From Leptobrachium leishanense (Eukaryota; Chordata; Amphibia; Anura; Megophryidae), in contig CM019063.1 in assembly GCA_009667805.1 (NCBI GenBank), forward strand, positions 354,664,942-354,728,941: a stretch of 64,000 nucleotides of DNA, given 5' to 3'. Below the pieces are notes generated by a model that saw only the letters and a list, made by a program, of their open reading frames with translations, was not told where the DNA came from and ran no database searches. Positions 50,626 to 60,454 of the stretch are shown piece by piece (within the stretch, counting starts at the first letter, position 1; each line of letters starts with the position of its first letter). A program made the translations under genes and the position numbers.

Positions 50626-51360
50626 AGGACAAACAGTTACAAACAGGTTTGGCAATATGAGATTGCCAGGGACCTGAGAAGATACCGGAAAGGATATCCG
50701 GACTGCTTAGATGCCGAGAATTGTTCTGATGAGACTTCACTTGACATGCCTAACTTTGAATTCTACATGAACAGACGGCGTTTTGAACCAAATGGAGAAT
50801 TCATTGAAGTTTTTCTCCACAAATGGAATAACAATTATGACCTACTTGAAAAGAATCACCACTATGTCCTGTGGCTGTTCTCTCTACGAGAGCAAGGCAG
50901 AAATAAGTGGGCCAAGAAACTTAAGTTGCAAGAAATAGAACTTATGAAGAACACCAAAGAAGTCCAGCAAAGGATTCTTGAGGCCTACAAGATGATGCTG
51001 AAATTCTTCGAGGTAAGATTAAAGGGGGAGTATGGAGAAGTTGAAGTTGAACGGGCTGAAAATTTTCCAGAAAGGTTTGAGAACCTGAACTCCAACAGTC
51101 ATAATAAACTACGAATCACCTGAATTCTTAAGTGTCTGTGAGAATTAGGAGCCAAACAGTACCAGGCCCCCCTGGTGAAATTCTTCTTGACAGAGACGTT
51201 GGTTGAAAAAGTCTACCGAATATGAAAGACAGTGCCCTGAACTACTTCATGTTCACTATGAAGAACAAACAGAAACAAAGACATCTGATATATTTCTCAT
51301 GGGAGAAGTACGAACCAAGGAGTGAGTTCATCTGGGGACCCAGAGAGAAACTCGAGAGAT

Positions 51361-52516
51361 ACAAGAAACCCTACTCCGTGATTGCTCCCTTGCCACCTCC
51401 TCCGCTCGACAAGTGGTCACCAGCTTACTCTGAAAAGGGGAAGAAATGGCTCTCTGAGAAGGCAGGTGATTACAGAGAAGATGGATGGTTCCAGTTAGCC
51501 AACAATCAAATAGTCCTGCCCAATTGACACCAGAAATTGTCCGAGCTCTCCACACCAGCATCCATGGAGGGAAAACGGCTATGGAACAGCAATTAGAACC
51601 GCATTTCTACGTCCCTGGTCTCTCAGCTATTTGCCGAACAATAGCCCAACAGTGTGTTACCTGGTGCCAGGAACAACCCTAAACAAGGACTGGTGCAACC
51701 GCCAGGGATACAACCTATTGGTCTGTCCCCAATGGCTTCTCTCCAGATTGACTTTACCGTGCTCCCGTCCTGTAAAGGGTACAAGAATTTACTTGTGTTG
51801 GAGTGCACATTAACTGGATGGGTTGAGGCCTTCCCAACCAGAACAGAGAATACTGCAGAAGTGGTGAAGTGCCTCCTGAGAGAAATCATTCCTCGGTACG
51901 GATTGCCACTTGAGATTGGGTCAGACAATGGTCCAGCCTTCATACAAGCCTGCCTGCAACAACTTGCCTGCCATTTGGGCATCACCTGGAAACGGCATAC
52001 CGCCTACAGGCCCTAAAGGTCCGGAAAAGTGGAGCGGATGAACAAAACTCTAAAGACTTTGATGGCCAAAATATGCCAAGAAACATTACTGAACTGGCTG
52101 GATGATATGCCGATAGTCCTCCTACACGTTAGGTGTAGCCCCACCCCACTCCTTAATTTGAGTCCATACAAACTCCTGTTCAGCTGTCCTACCCCTTTGT
52201 TAAGTGGGATGAAGGGGGACCTTCAGGCATTAGGGGAAAGGTACTGCTGCTAGGCCAGACAATGCAAACGTTGAACACTTGGGTCAGTGATAATCTACCT
52301 CATTTATTGTATCTGCCTTTGCATAAATACTGTCCAGGTGATTCTGTTTGAGTGAAAGAATGGAAAACTGATCCATTAGGCCCTAAATGGATGGGTCCAT
52401 ACCTTTTTCTGTTGTCCACTACTACAGCAGTGAAAGTGACTGAGGTGGTACCATGGAAACACCACTCGAGACTTAAGCCTGCACCACCTACCCCTGAGCC
52501 TCAGTGGAAGGTCTGA
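51361..52516 (+). pseudogene. ERV integrase and Pol C-terminus
   Basis: The zinc-binding N-terminal domain shows HTSIH (near 51550) and QQCVTWC (about 51645-51665), giving HHCC. In the catalytic core, Asp lies in LQIDFTVL (near 51748), Asp in IGSDNGPAF (near 51921) and Glu in KVERMNK at 52032-52034. That is DD35E spacing, with one in-frame TAA between the last two. The C-terminus retains the GPY/F-like module (KWMGPYLFLLSTT, VVPWKHHSRLKPAP, about 52388-52485). The stop is at 52514-52516. The family joins viral DNA ends to host DNA. Decayed. Confidence 0.9.
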
Positions 52517-52765
52517 TCCACTCAAGCTGCGCCTTACCCAAGCTGCCCCAGAATCTGCCCTCACCAACAAGTAGGTGTTTTGACAGCCATAATAATGCCT
52601 GACCACCTACCAATGATGGAAAGTAGGGAATCCCAAAGGGAAGCCTGTGAACACCTTCTACCCCCAATGATTGCCAAAATGGAGATACGGCCTTTTGAGC
52701 AGCTCAAGAAACGTATTGTCTTTTTCTGCTACATGGCCTGTTTCTGTTTCTGATAATATACATTA

Positions 52766-53408
52766 TGATGGAATGGAGTATCCACCTGCGGTCCTGCTCT
52801 ATCTGACCCCCTTCTTTGGTGTTGCCAAGCCCGACTACCGAGTGGCACGGCACCCGGCGTCTCGAGCGGCTTGGGTAGAAGACTACGTGGTGGTGGAGAT
52901 CTGTAGAGTAGATGGGGCACCCACGGTGGAAATCCGCCCGACTACCGAGTGGCACGGCACTCGGCGTCTCGAGCAGCGGATCTACTGACCATTGAAGGGC
53001 TGGAGACGGTCTGCGTGGCGAACCGTGGTTCGGTAGAGTCTCCTTGCAGATGCAGGCACGGCGCTCAGCCGAGGACCCGATTCGGGGTGGTTGCGGTATC
53101 CCAAGATACCGATTTAAGGTGGCGCAACGGCGCGGCGAATCGATGTTCTGCTGTGGAGTTAGAGTGTCCCGTTCCTGGGTGGTGGTGATATGTAGCCGAC
53201 GTGAAATGACAACACCAGGCAAAGCTGTATGTTTCAAACACTCAGATGAACTGAACTCTTAAAATCACACGATAAAACCGACCATAAAGTCTTTTGAGGT
53301 TTGAAGCATGGAGCGTTGCCTCAGCTCCATGACATAGGTCCTTTTAAAAATGTCTTGGGTTTGCGTCCTGGGCTCGCTGCGCCGAGCCTCTTGGGTCATT
53401 CCGTGACA
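52766..53408 (-). repeat. 3' LTR of the non-autonomous element (deleted version)
   Basis: Collinear with 56248-57255, except that about 365 bp are missing between two short 'aatcacacg' matches, near 53260. The terminal TG..CA motifs are preserved. Confidence 0.9.
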
Positions 53409-53423
53409 CTCCTCCCCCTTTCC
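53409..53423 (-). promoter_or_regulatory. Polypurine tract of the LTR element
   Basis: On the minus strand GGAAAGGGGGAGGAG lies directly against the 3' LTR start (TGTCACGG). This is where plus-strand DNA priming occurs in LTR elements. Confidence 0.8.
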
Positions 53424-53911
53424 AAAGTCCGACGGACCCGGTTGGACCCCAACGGGTCGCACCGGGGAAGTCGGTGCAGTCTCTGCGGCCCATAGTCCGT
53501 GGGCAAGAGGCGAGCCGCCAGGCTTCTCCAGTGGTGCTCGCGGCCGTGCCTGGCAGGTTGTAAGTCCTTCGGGGTACCCCCTCCGGAATAAGTGTCCCGT
53601 GGTTGGGGAGAGGTACCACCTGTGCCGTCTCCAGTGGTACCGTGCACCCAGGAAAAACGGGTGCCAAGTGCACGCGCCCCGAGTGTCCTGGTCAGCCGTT
53701 GGGGAAAACAGTGGCTGCATGGGGCCTCCGGGCCAAAGGGTTGTGGAGATGGGCAGAGGGGGACCAGGCTCTGCCCCATTGCCAGCGCGTCGGCTGGGTG
53801 GTTCAAGGCCGAGAAAGGGTCCCCGGGCAGGAGAATGGCGTCCTCCAGCTCCGGTGGGGTCCGTGGCTGCGGGATAAGTAGCCCGAGGGTACCCCCCTTC
53901 TGCTCCTCGGG

Positions 53912-56190
53912 TCAGATGGTGGAGGATGGGCAGAGGCCAGCGGCCCTCTCTCCCGTTGCCAGCTCTTCTGCTGGGGGAGTGGGCACAGGAACAACGTCCA
54001 GGGGGTCAGATGGGGTCAATGGCTGCGGGCTAAGCAGCTCGGGTAAATTCTGCTGTTCCTCAGGGCAGACGACGGAGAGTGGGCAGAGGCCAGCGGCACT
54101 CTGCCCCGTTGCCAGCTCTTCTGCTGGGGAAGTGGGCGCAGAAATGACATCCCGGGTGTCAGGTGGGGTCAACGGCTGTGAGACAAGCAGCTCGGGTAAA
54201 CTCGCCTGCTCCTCAGGGCAGACGACGGAGGGTGGACAGAGGCCAGATGCACTCTGCCCCGTTGCCAGCTCTTCCGCTGGGGAGGTGGGTACCGGAACAA
54301 AGTCCAGGGGTTTAGATGGGGTCAATGGCTGCGGGATCAGCAGCGCGAGGGTATCCCCTTTCTGCTCCTCGGGGCAGAGGGTGGGAGATGGGCAGAGGCC
54401 AGCGGCGCTCTGCCCCGTTGCCAGCTCTTCTGCTGGGGAGGTGGTTACCGGAACAAAGTCCAGGGGGTTGGATGGGGTAAACGGCTGCGAGATCGGCAGC
54501 GCGGGGTTATCCCCTTTCTGCTCCTCGGGGCAGCTGGGAAAAGGTGGGCAGAGGCCAGCGGCACTCTGCCCCATGGCCAGCTCTTCGGCTGGGTGGGGGT
54601 CTCCTTGCGGGAGGGTGGCTTCTTCCATCCCCAGGGCGGTCAATGGCTGCGAACAACCCAGCCCGGGGGAACCATCTGTCTGCTCCTCCTGGCAGACTGT
54701 GGGCAGTGGGCAGAGGCCAGCGGCGCTCTGCCCTGTGGCCAGCTCTTCGGCTGGGTGGGGAATAACTTTCTCTGCTGCTGAGGGTGGGCAGAGGCCAGCG
54801 GCGCTCTGCCCCGTTGCCAGCTCTTCCGCTGGGCCCGCGGGCACGGACACGTGTCTTCCTGCGGGTTGAAGGGGGTAGCTTCTTCTGCTGGGGCCCCAAC
54901 GGGGACCCATGGGAGCATCTCGGCCTCCCATACTTCCAAGTCCTGTGGACTGTCGGTTCCTTCCGCCGACCCGTCCCAGTACATGGGACTCAGACCCGAC
55001 TGCGGAACGCTGTCCAACAATCTCCTGTAGGCCTTCTCGAGCTCCCACTCTCGCTCTGCTAGGAACTCCAGTTCCTCGAACTCCGAGTCCCTGCTGTCGT
55101 ACGGGAGCTCCTGTTCCCGTCGCTCCAGTATCTCCTCCGACCGCTCTTCTGTCTCTTCTCCGAACCCGGGGTCTGTGGCCATGCTCTCGTAAAGCAGCCC
55201 CGTGCCACCATAGTGGGGCCCTGCGGTGGAGGCGCCGTCAATGGTGCGGGGTATCAGGGGGCCGGCTAGCCACCGGAGTGCGCGGTACGCGGCGTCCAGT
55301 GCAATCTCCTGCTGCACCAGGTACTGGAGCTCTGCCTCCCACTCCTCCGGGGCCCGATCTTGCAGGAACGCCGCTCGAGCGTCATACTGCACCTGGTGGA
55401 TGACAGCGTCGGAGGGAACATAGACGCCATGGTAGTCCCTCTCATGGTACAGGGCCTCGTACCAAAGTTCCTGGCGGATCTCGTCTCGCCACTCGTACCC
55501 GGTGGGCTCCACTGTGGACCCATGGTACCGGACCAGGCCCTCCTGCAGCCTTCTCGGGAATTCCGCCCTCGAGTCCGCGAGGGTGCTGAAACAGTGGCAC
55601 TGCCACTCGCTGGGGGGTGTGGCGTCCTCGGATGCAGCTCCAGGTGAGCTGTAAGCCTCCACCCAAGGGTCACTGGGATGTGCGTTTTCCCCCATACAGG
55701 CTCCAGGCGAGCTGTAAGTCCCGAAAGGGGTATCGCTGGGGGGGGTAGGTTCCCGGGGTGAAGCTCCAGTCGAGCTGTAAACCTCGACCCAGGGTCCTAC
55801 GGGTTTGGGGACGGGGTTAGAAAGTTCACTCATTCTTGCACTGAGCGCCGCCATCCGCAACTCGTGCTGATGGTCCTTCTCTTGCTCCTCGCGGTCCTTG
55901 TCCCGCTCCTCTTCCTGCCGGACCTCCTGGATCACCTTGCTTATGTCAGCCTCCGATGGGGCAGCTCCGAGTAGGGCGATCCGTTGCCGCGCCTTTCTGA
56001 CGAAGGCATCTTCCGTTTCCTCTGCGAGGACAGGGGTGGGGACGGGTGGCTTCACCGTCGCCGCGCCCACCCGGTCTAGGACCTGCAGCTCCTTAATCAA
56101 GGTCTTCTTGCGTTTAGAGCCTGGGGTACCTCCCCGATTCTCCAGCATGCCCCGCAGGGTGTCCCTGTTGTAATGGCTGTACACCGCCAT
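53912..56190 (-). pseudogene. Gag-like protein of the LTR element, one frameshift, C-terminal tandem repeats
   Basis: The ATG at 56190 gives MAVYSHYNRDTLRGML. It lies 36 nt past the PBS. The N-terminal third is basic then strongly coiled-coil (EVRQEEERDKDREEQEKDHQHE-type, about 55920-55860). The middle contains repeated YSSPGA(S/C/A) and PSD/PSE motifs (about 55800-55600). The following part is Glu/Trp-rich. The frame passes to another near 54840. The C-terminal region holds about nine repeats built on AEELATGQSAAGLCP. I recognise no zinc knuckle, protease or RT, and no known protein family. The coding strand is the minus strand. The 425-residue plus-strand frame (53592-54869) is its shadow. 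Confidence 0.75.
53925..54835 (-). repeat. Coding tandem repeats AEELATGQSAAGLCP
   Basis: About nine nucleotide units each contain 'gggcagaggccagcggc(g/a)ctctgcccc'. Spacing is irregular, from about 60 to 170 bp. The 15-residue core is almost invariant while the linkers vary in length and sequence. Confidence 0.9.
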
Positions 56191-56225
56191 GGTGTAGGTC
56201 TCCTTGCTGGGGGGTTGCAGAGAGC

Positions 56226-56244
56226 GATCCCACCGCTGCCACCA
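56226..56244 (-). promoter_or_regulatory. Primer-binding site of the LTR element, tRNA-Leu type
   Basis: On the minus strand TGGTGGCAGCGGTGGGAT begins three bases after the LTR end. From memory it is an exact complement to the 3' end plus CCA of the vertebrate tRNA-Leu(AAG). Confidence 0.8.
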
Positions 56245-56247
56245 GTA

Positions 56248-57255
56248 TGACGGAATGGAGTATCCGCCTGCGGTCCTGCTCTATCTGACCCCTTTCTTTG
56301 GTGTTGCCAAGCCCGACTACCGAGTGGCGTGGCACCCGGCGTCTCGAGCGGCTTGGGTAGAAGACTACGTGGCGGTGGAGATCTGTAGAGTAGATGGGGC
56401 ACCCACGGTGGAAATCCGCCCGACTACCGAGTGGCACGGCACTCGGCGTCTCGAGCAGCGGATCTACTGACCATTGAAGGGCTGGAGACGGTCTGCGTGG
56501 CGAAACGCGGTTCGGTAGAGTCTCCTTGCAGATGCAGGCACGGCGCTCAGCCGAGGACCCGATTCGGGGTGGTTGCGGTATCCCAAGATACCGATTCAAG
56601 GTGGCGCAACGGCGCGGCGAATCGATGTTCTGCTGCGGAGTTAGAGTGACCCGTTCCTGGGTGGTGGTGATATGTAGCCGACGTGAAATGACAACACCAG
56701 GCAGAGCTGTATGTTTCAAACACTCAGATGAACTGAACTCTTTTAATCACACGCCACTATTTATGCTGAAGTACAGCAGTCACAATTTGCATACCCATAC
56801 TAATGAGTTAGGTCAGGTATTTACAATCAACATTCTTCACATTCTCTTAGCCTTCAACTCACACAACGTTTGTACATCCATTGTTCCAGCCCATCAGATT
56901 AAACACACACTATCAGAGATCCCTTAAATTAAACATGTACCTAGATAATGGGGAAAATCCCTGACGCATAAATTACACAGCAGCAAAACTTGTTTACTGG
57001 CTACAGAAACACACATTTACCTACAGGAATATAAGTATGTTTTAAAACCAAAGCTATGTCATTTCACTAAACTAAATTAAACTAAAACCAAACGATGTAA
57101 AATATTTAAAATCACACGATAAAACCGACCATAAAGTCTTTTGAGGTTTGAAGCATGGAGCGTTGCCTCAGCTCCATGACATAGGTCCTTTTAAAAATGT
57201 CTTGGGTTTGCGTCCTGGGCTCGCTGCGCCGAGCCTCTTGGGTCATTCCGTGACA
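56248..57255 (-). repeat. 5' LTR of the non-autonomous element
   Basis: 1008 bp, ends TG..CA. Matches the solo LTR at 36011-37043 along its length and the shorter LTR at 52766-53408. Confidence 0.92.
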
Positions 57256-58091
57256 CTCATGGAGTGTCTTTTCCCTAAAAGACTGTTGCCTAAACCGACT
57301 CCACCTACCCCCGGATTTTCCACCACTGACCAAGTACCTGTACGTGAGAAGCATGATGTACCCACCTACGGGACATCAGAAGATCACTTATTGGTGAAGT
57401 TCAAATATGCATATGCTCAGAAATCCGGTTATGAGGCATGTTTGTTTTGTTTTAGTAAGTTAGATCAGCATACGGTTACCATCCCTACCATGGCAGTCCC
57501 ACTTAATGTGACTGATATCCTGGCAGAAGAGAATGTAATAGGGCCCGGAGATATTCCTTTAACTAGGGCCCTGATCCCGCCCAATGAAACCAATATTCTC
57601 CGTTTACCCTCTTGCGTTTACCTCCCCACCTGGTGTTTCTCACAGCAAAAAGAACCCCCTCACCTCAGCCCTAGTTGTAGAAACGCTGTTTAATTTTTCC
57701 CTAGGTGTGGACAATTCCAGTGTGTTGAAGGCCCAGCTGGAACAGCTAGAGACCCTTGCAGCCACCTACCGGTATAACCATACCCGTTCTCAGGCGTTTG
57801 CTAACAGTGTAAGTACCATAAGCTTGTATATTGGCCTGAGAGGTTATAAAGCCTACTACTTGATGCCAGTTAATAATGTCTCTATGTTTGCTGCGAGAAA
57901 ACTTGTTCTACCTGGGTGACTTCAACCCAGGAAGGATGGTGTTGTTTAGCTTGGTTGATTCCTCTCCAGAGGATTCAAAGTGTCCTATTCTAGGGGTGCC
58001 ACACCCATGTTATCCCTTAAATTTCAATGTCGAGAAAAGAGAGTTGTTCATGGAGAAAGATATGGCCTGGGATTGGTTTCATGCAGACAGT

Positions 58092-58792
58092 GGCCCTGAT
58101 TCCAATCCTCGTACCAAATGCGCTTTTGCACGAGGACAAAACCATTTGCGCGGAATGTCGTATTACGACGTTCGCGCAAAACAATGCGCGTTAGCGTCTA
58201 CCGCGATTGTCCCTGCGCGAACCCAGCGCAAGTGCGTGTGTGCATCCCATACTTACCATTGTCAGCACAAATGCGTTCGAGCGGATGGTATTATGATCTT
58301 CGCGCAACGTCGTATGAACGACATTTGCACAAAGTATCATAACGTCTTTGAAAACCTGGTGTTAATTTACAATCTGAACGTTCTGGCCGAAACTAAATGA
58401 AACTGCACAAAAAAAAATATAGCACAGTACAGTTACACATTCTACACACGCCCAAACAATAAAATTAATAAATTGTTTAATTTTTTATTTTTGTTGCAGC
58501 ACATATACCCAGATTGACTTTTACAGGCGCAACAACCGAAACCTAGCAAATGGTGGTTCTTAATTCTGATTGGCTGAATCACGTGAAAAAACAGTCTGCC
58601 CACCGATTCCTGCACACAAAGGTCATTTGCGCCCGGCTTTGCGCGTCGGATTTGCACTCGAAAAAACATGAAGGCTGAAAAACTGCGCTCGGATCGTAAT
58701 ACCGCGTTAATTTGCGCACGCTAACGTTTTTTGCGTGCGCAAAAAAAATTGCGCTGCGCAAGCGCATTTGCGCGAAGATTGTAATAGGGGCC
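58092..58792. mobile_element. CpG-rich MITE in env
   Basis: Inverted termini GGCCCTGATTCCAATCCTCG and the inverse of CGAAGATTGTAATAGGGGCC. Flanked by AGT on both sides (58089-58091, 58793-58795). The interior is full of 'gcgca', 'cgcgc' and 'aacgt' words, arranged as partial inverted arms near both ends, with an AT-rich centre (58400-58500). Superfamily is not assigned. The 3-bp duplication would fit PIF/Harbinger, although AGT is not its TWA target. Confidence 0.75.
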
Positions 58793-58850
58793 AGTGTGGG
58801 GAATCAAACTAATGAGGTGTCTGAATAACTATGCTGCTCCCATCACATTG

Positions 58851-59066
58851 TACCGGCTGGGTGGAGTAGAGGTAACATCACTGCTCTGCGTGGAGAGAGC
58901 CTATGGAGTCATGGGTTCAATCCCGACAAGCACCTCTCCAGTAAGTGTCCTTGGGCAAGACACCTAACGGTACATACTCGCCATCCAGGACATACTTGAA
59001 AACAAGAGAAATCTCAATGTATCCTTCCTGGTAAAATACTTTCTCAAAAAAAATCATAAGATACAG
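58851..59066 (+). mobile_element. tRNA-derived SINE with LINE tail
   Basis: The 5' part has a box A-like 'ggctgggtggagtagaggt' and a clear box B 'gggttcaatccc' (58913-58924), the RNA polymerase III internal promoter. The 3' part, from about 58986, is the tail 'ggacatacttgaaaac' plus 'atgtatccttcctggtaaaatacttt' shared with the CR1/L2-type LINEs here. Flanking 'ttgtacc' (about 58848-58854 and 59067-59073) may be the target duplication. It sits in the env region. Confidence 0.85.
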
Positions 59067-59579
59067 TTGTACCACAAGCTAACCTTGGAACAAATTGGTG
59101 CTGCCTTGAACAGAGTATGTGAAATGACTTTGCACTTTGAATGTTGTACTTTTTTCAGTAATGCAACCAATCATGCCCCTGATTATTTTGAAATTATTCA
59201 GGACCACCAAGCAAAGGTTTCTCAATATCAACACCAGGCCCACCAGATAGCCGCAGAAAGTTGGAACCCTTTTAGAGGATTCGGAGCCTACGGAGCTTTG
59301 TTTGGAGCCATTCTCAGCCTAATTTCCTATGCTGGATCCCTCATAATGACAGTTGTTTTGTTTCTAGTTGTAGGACTGATATGCTACAAACTAGCCATGT
59401 GTTTGTGGCCACTTTGTAAAAAGATCTTAAAGCCAGCCAAGGAAAAACTACCTGTTATTATCCCTGAGTTTTTCCCAATGAAGGACAACGGACCCTCAGA
59501 TTACAAGGCTTTAGTTTTGTAACTCTTTAAGTAGAATTGGCTAGGGTAAGTAGGTATAAAGACTACCCTCTGCCAGAAA

Positions 59580-59678
59580 TGAGGAACGAAGGAGCAATAT
59601 CTGAGATGGCAGCACTCTTGTATGGTTTCATTATAAGAAATACTACCTCTTTGAGCTGCTTGCATAGATACTAAAGAG
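59580..59678 (+). mobile_element. ERV 3' LTR, truncated
   Basis: About 95 bp match the start of the LTR at 42834 ('gatggcag', 'tcttgtatggtttcattataagaaatact', 'gctgcttgcatagat'). It begins 58 bases after the env stop. The rest is missing. Confidence 0.8.
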
Positions 59679-59728
59679 GTTTGTGAGGGTCCTGAGGATG
59701 AGCAGCGGCACTAGTGGCCTGCTCTACA

Positions 59729-60119
59729 GCAGGGCCGGTGCAAGCATTTTTGTCTACTCAGGTGAAGGTGCGTTTTGGTGCCCCCCCATCCGTGCCACGC
59801 CAATCAGCATTGAGATGCATAATAATCTCTAAAACATAGCTTATTTTCTTGTTGTCATTTGCACTCACCCCTGTAGCTCCATGCAAAACAAAACACAGTG
59901 GTTTTGGTTTACTTGTATGGACATTAAAGTGTAAGCCCACCTTCCACGTCACGGCACCTCTGGTAAGGTGAGTCCTACCTAATGAAACCAAAAGCTGCTT
60001 TCTAAGCAGCCACATATGCTCATGCTGCGTCTCAGCCATGAGAGAAACTGGTGGGTTTTATTTATACCCACACCAGGAACAATTCAGATTTATAAGATAC
60101 GTAATTGATGTATTTATAC
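59729..60119. mobile_element. Possible hAT-like element, left end only
   Basis: Begins CAGGGCCGGTGCAAGCATTT, a terminus I associate with amphibian hAT-type repeats. No inverse end is seen before the next repeat, so extent and type are uncertain. Confidence 0.35.
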
Positions 60120-60454
60120 ACATTGCAAATTACAGAGCTCACTTCAATAAACCTTCCAGTAATGTGCATTGTGCATGAGTGTATCACTGAGCTCCACAGC
60201 AATAAAACTCCCTGTAATGGGCAGTGTGTATGAGCGTATCACAGAATCCACAGCAATAAAACTCACAGTAATGTGCGGTGTGTATGAATGTATCACAGAG
60301 CTCCACAGCAATAAAACTCACAGTAATGTGCGGTGTGTATGAATGTATCACAGAGCTCCACAGCAAAAAACTCACAGTAATGTACCAATATCAGTTTATT
60401 CAAACCCCCCCTGTATATCATTTTACACCCCCAGGCCCCAGCATATCAATTTAC
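60120..60454. repeat. Composite repeat (copy C), cut by an LTR element
   Basis: Four or five 'gtgtatgaatgtatcacagagctccacagcaataaaactcacagtaatgtgcg' units (about 57 bp). The start of the C-rich 'cagcatatcaat' tail follows, as in copies A and B. The LTR at 60455 interrupts it. Confidence 0.75.

Larger units (their letters stand above)
48682..51360 (+). pseudogene. OGFR-like (opioid growth factor receptor N-terminal domain) sequence inside ERV pol
   Basis: Two pieces are separated by a LINE (48763-50625). The 5' piece (48682-48762) is in frame with RNase H after one TGA and is acidic (SDSWDEEDDGEW), like OGFR N-termini. The 3' piece contains RDLRRYRKGYPD (about 50670-50705), FEFYMNRRRFEPNGEFIE, NNYDLLEKNHHYVLWLF, LREQG, RFENLNSNSHNKLRIT, YFMFTMKNKQKQRH and FIWGPREKLERY. 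I recognise these as the conserved OGFr_N domain. No introns are present. Breaks: TGA at 51121 and 51139, and a frameshift near 51205. The last ORF (51222-51527) runs without a stop from the OGFR-like end into the integrase N-terminus. It is probably a captured host cDNA. The alternative is an independent processed copy. Confidence 0.8.
52766..57255 (-). mobile_element. Non-autonomous LTR retrotransposon inserted in env
   Basis: It reads on the minus strand. The 5' LTR is 57255-56248 (1008 bp, starting TGTCACGGAATGACC). Then come a tRNA-Leu-type PBS, one gag-like gene, a purine tract, and the 3' LTR 53408-52766 (643 bp, with a ~365-bp internal deletion). There are no protease, RT or integrase motifs, so it depends on another element. 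No clear 5-bp target duplication is visible (catta / ctcat). A solo LTR of the family is at 36011. Confidence 0.9.
52660..59522 (+). pseudogene. ERV env-like region, interrupted three times
   Basis: Four pieces: 52660-52765 (start region with a hydrophobic IVFFCYMACFCF stretch), 57256-58091 (surface part), 58793-58850, and 59067-59522 (transmembrane part). The surface part has several N-glycosylation sequons (NVT, NET, NFS, NSS, NHT, NVS) in two frames. The transmembrane part has a Cys motif with seven residues between the first Cys and CC (CEMTLHFECC), a strong membrane span (LISYAGSLIMTVVLFLV) and a ~40-residue tail ending at 59522. The insertions are an LTR element, a CpG-rich MITE and a SINE. 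Identity as env rests on position and architecture, not on a recognised sequence family. Confidence 0.7.

Noticed and set aside
52704..53237. 177- and 201-residue minus-strand frames in the LTRs (also 56114-56719)
   Set aside because: They lie within LTR sequence, recur with every LTR copy including the solo one, and resemble no protein.
53592..54869. 425-residue plus-strand frame, the longest frame except the gag-like one
   Set aside because: It is the reverse complement of the repeat-rich C-terminal part of the minus-strand gag-like gene. GC-rich repeats keep several frames open, and the LTR/PBS orientation shows that the minus strand is the coding one.
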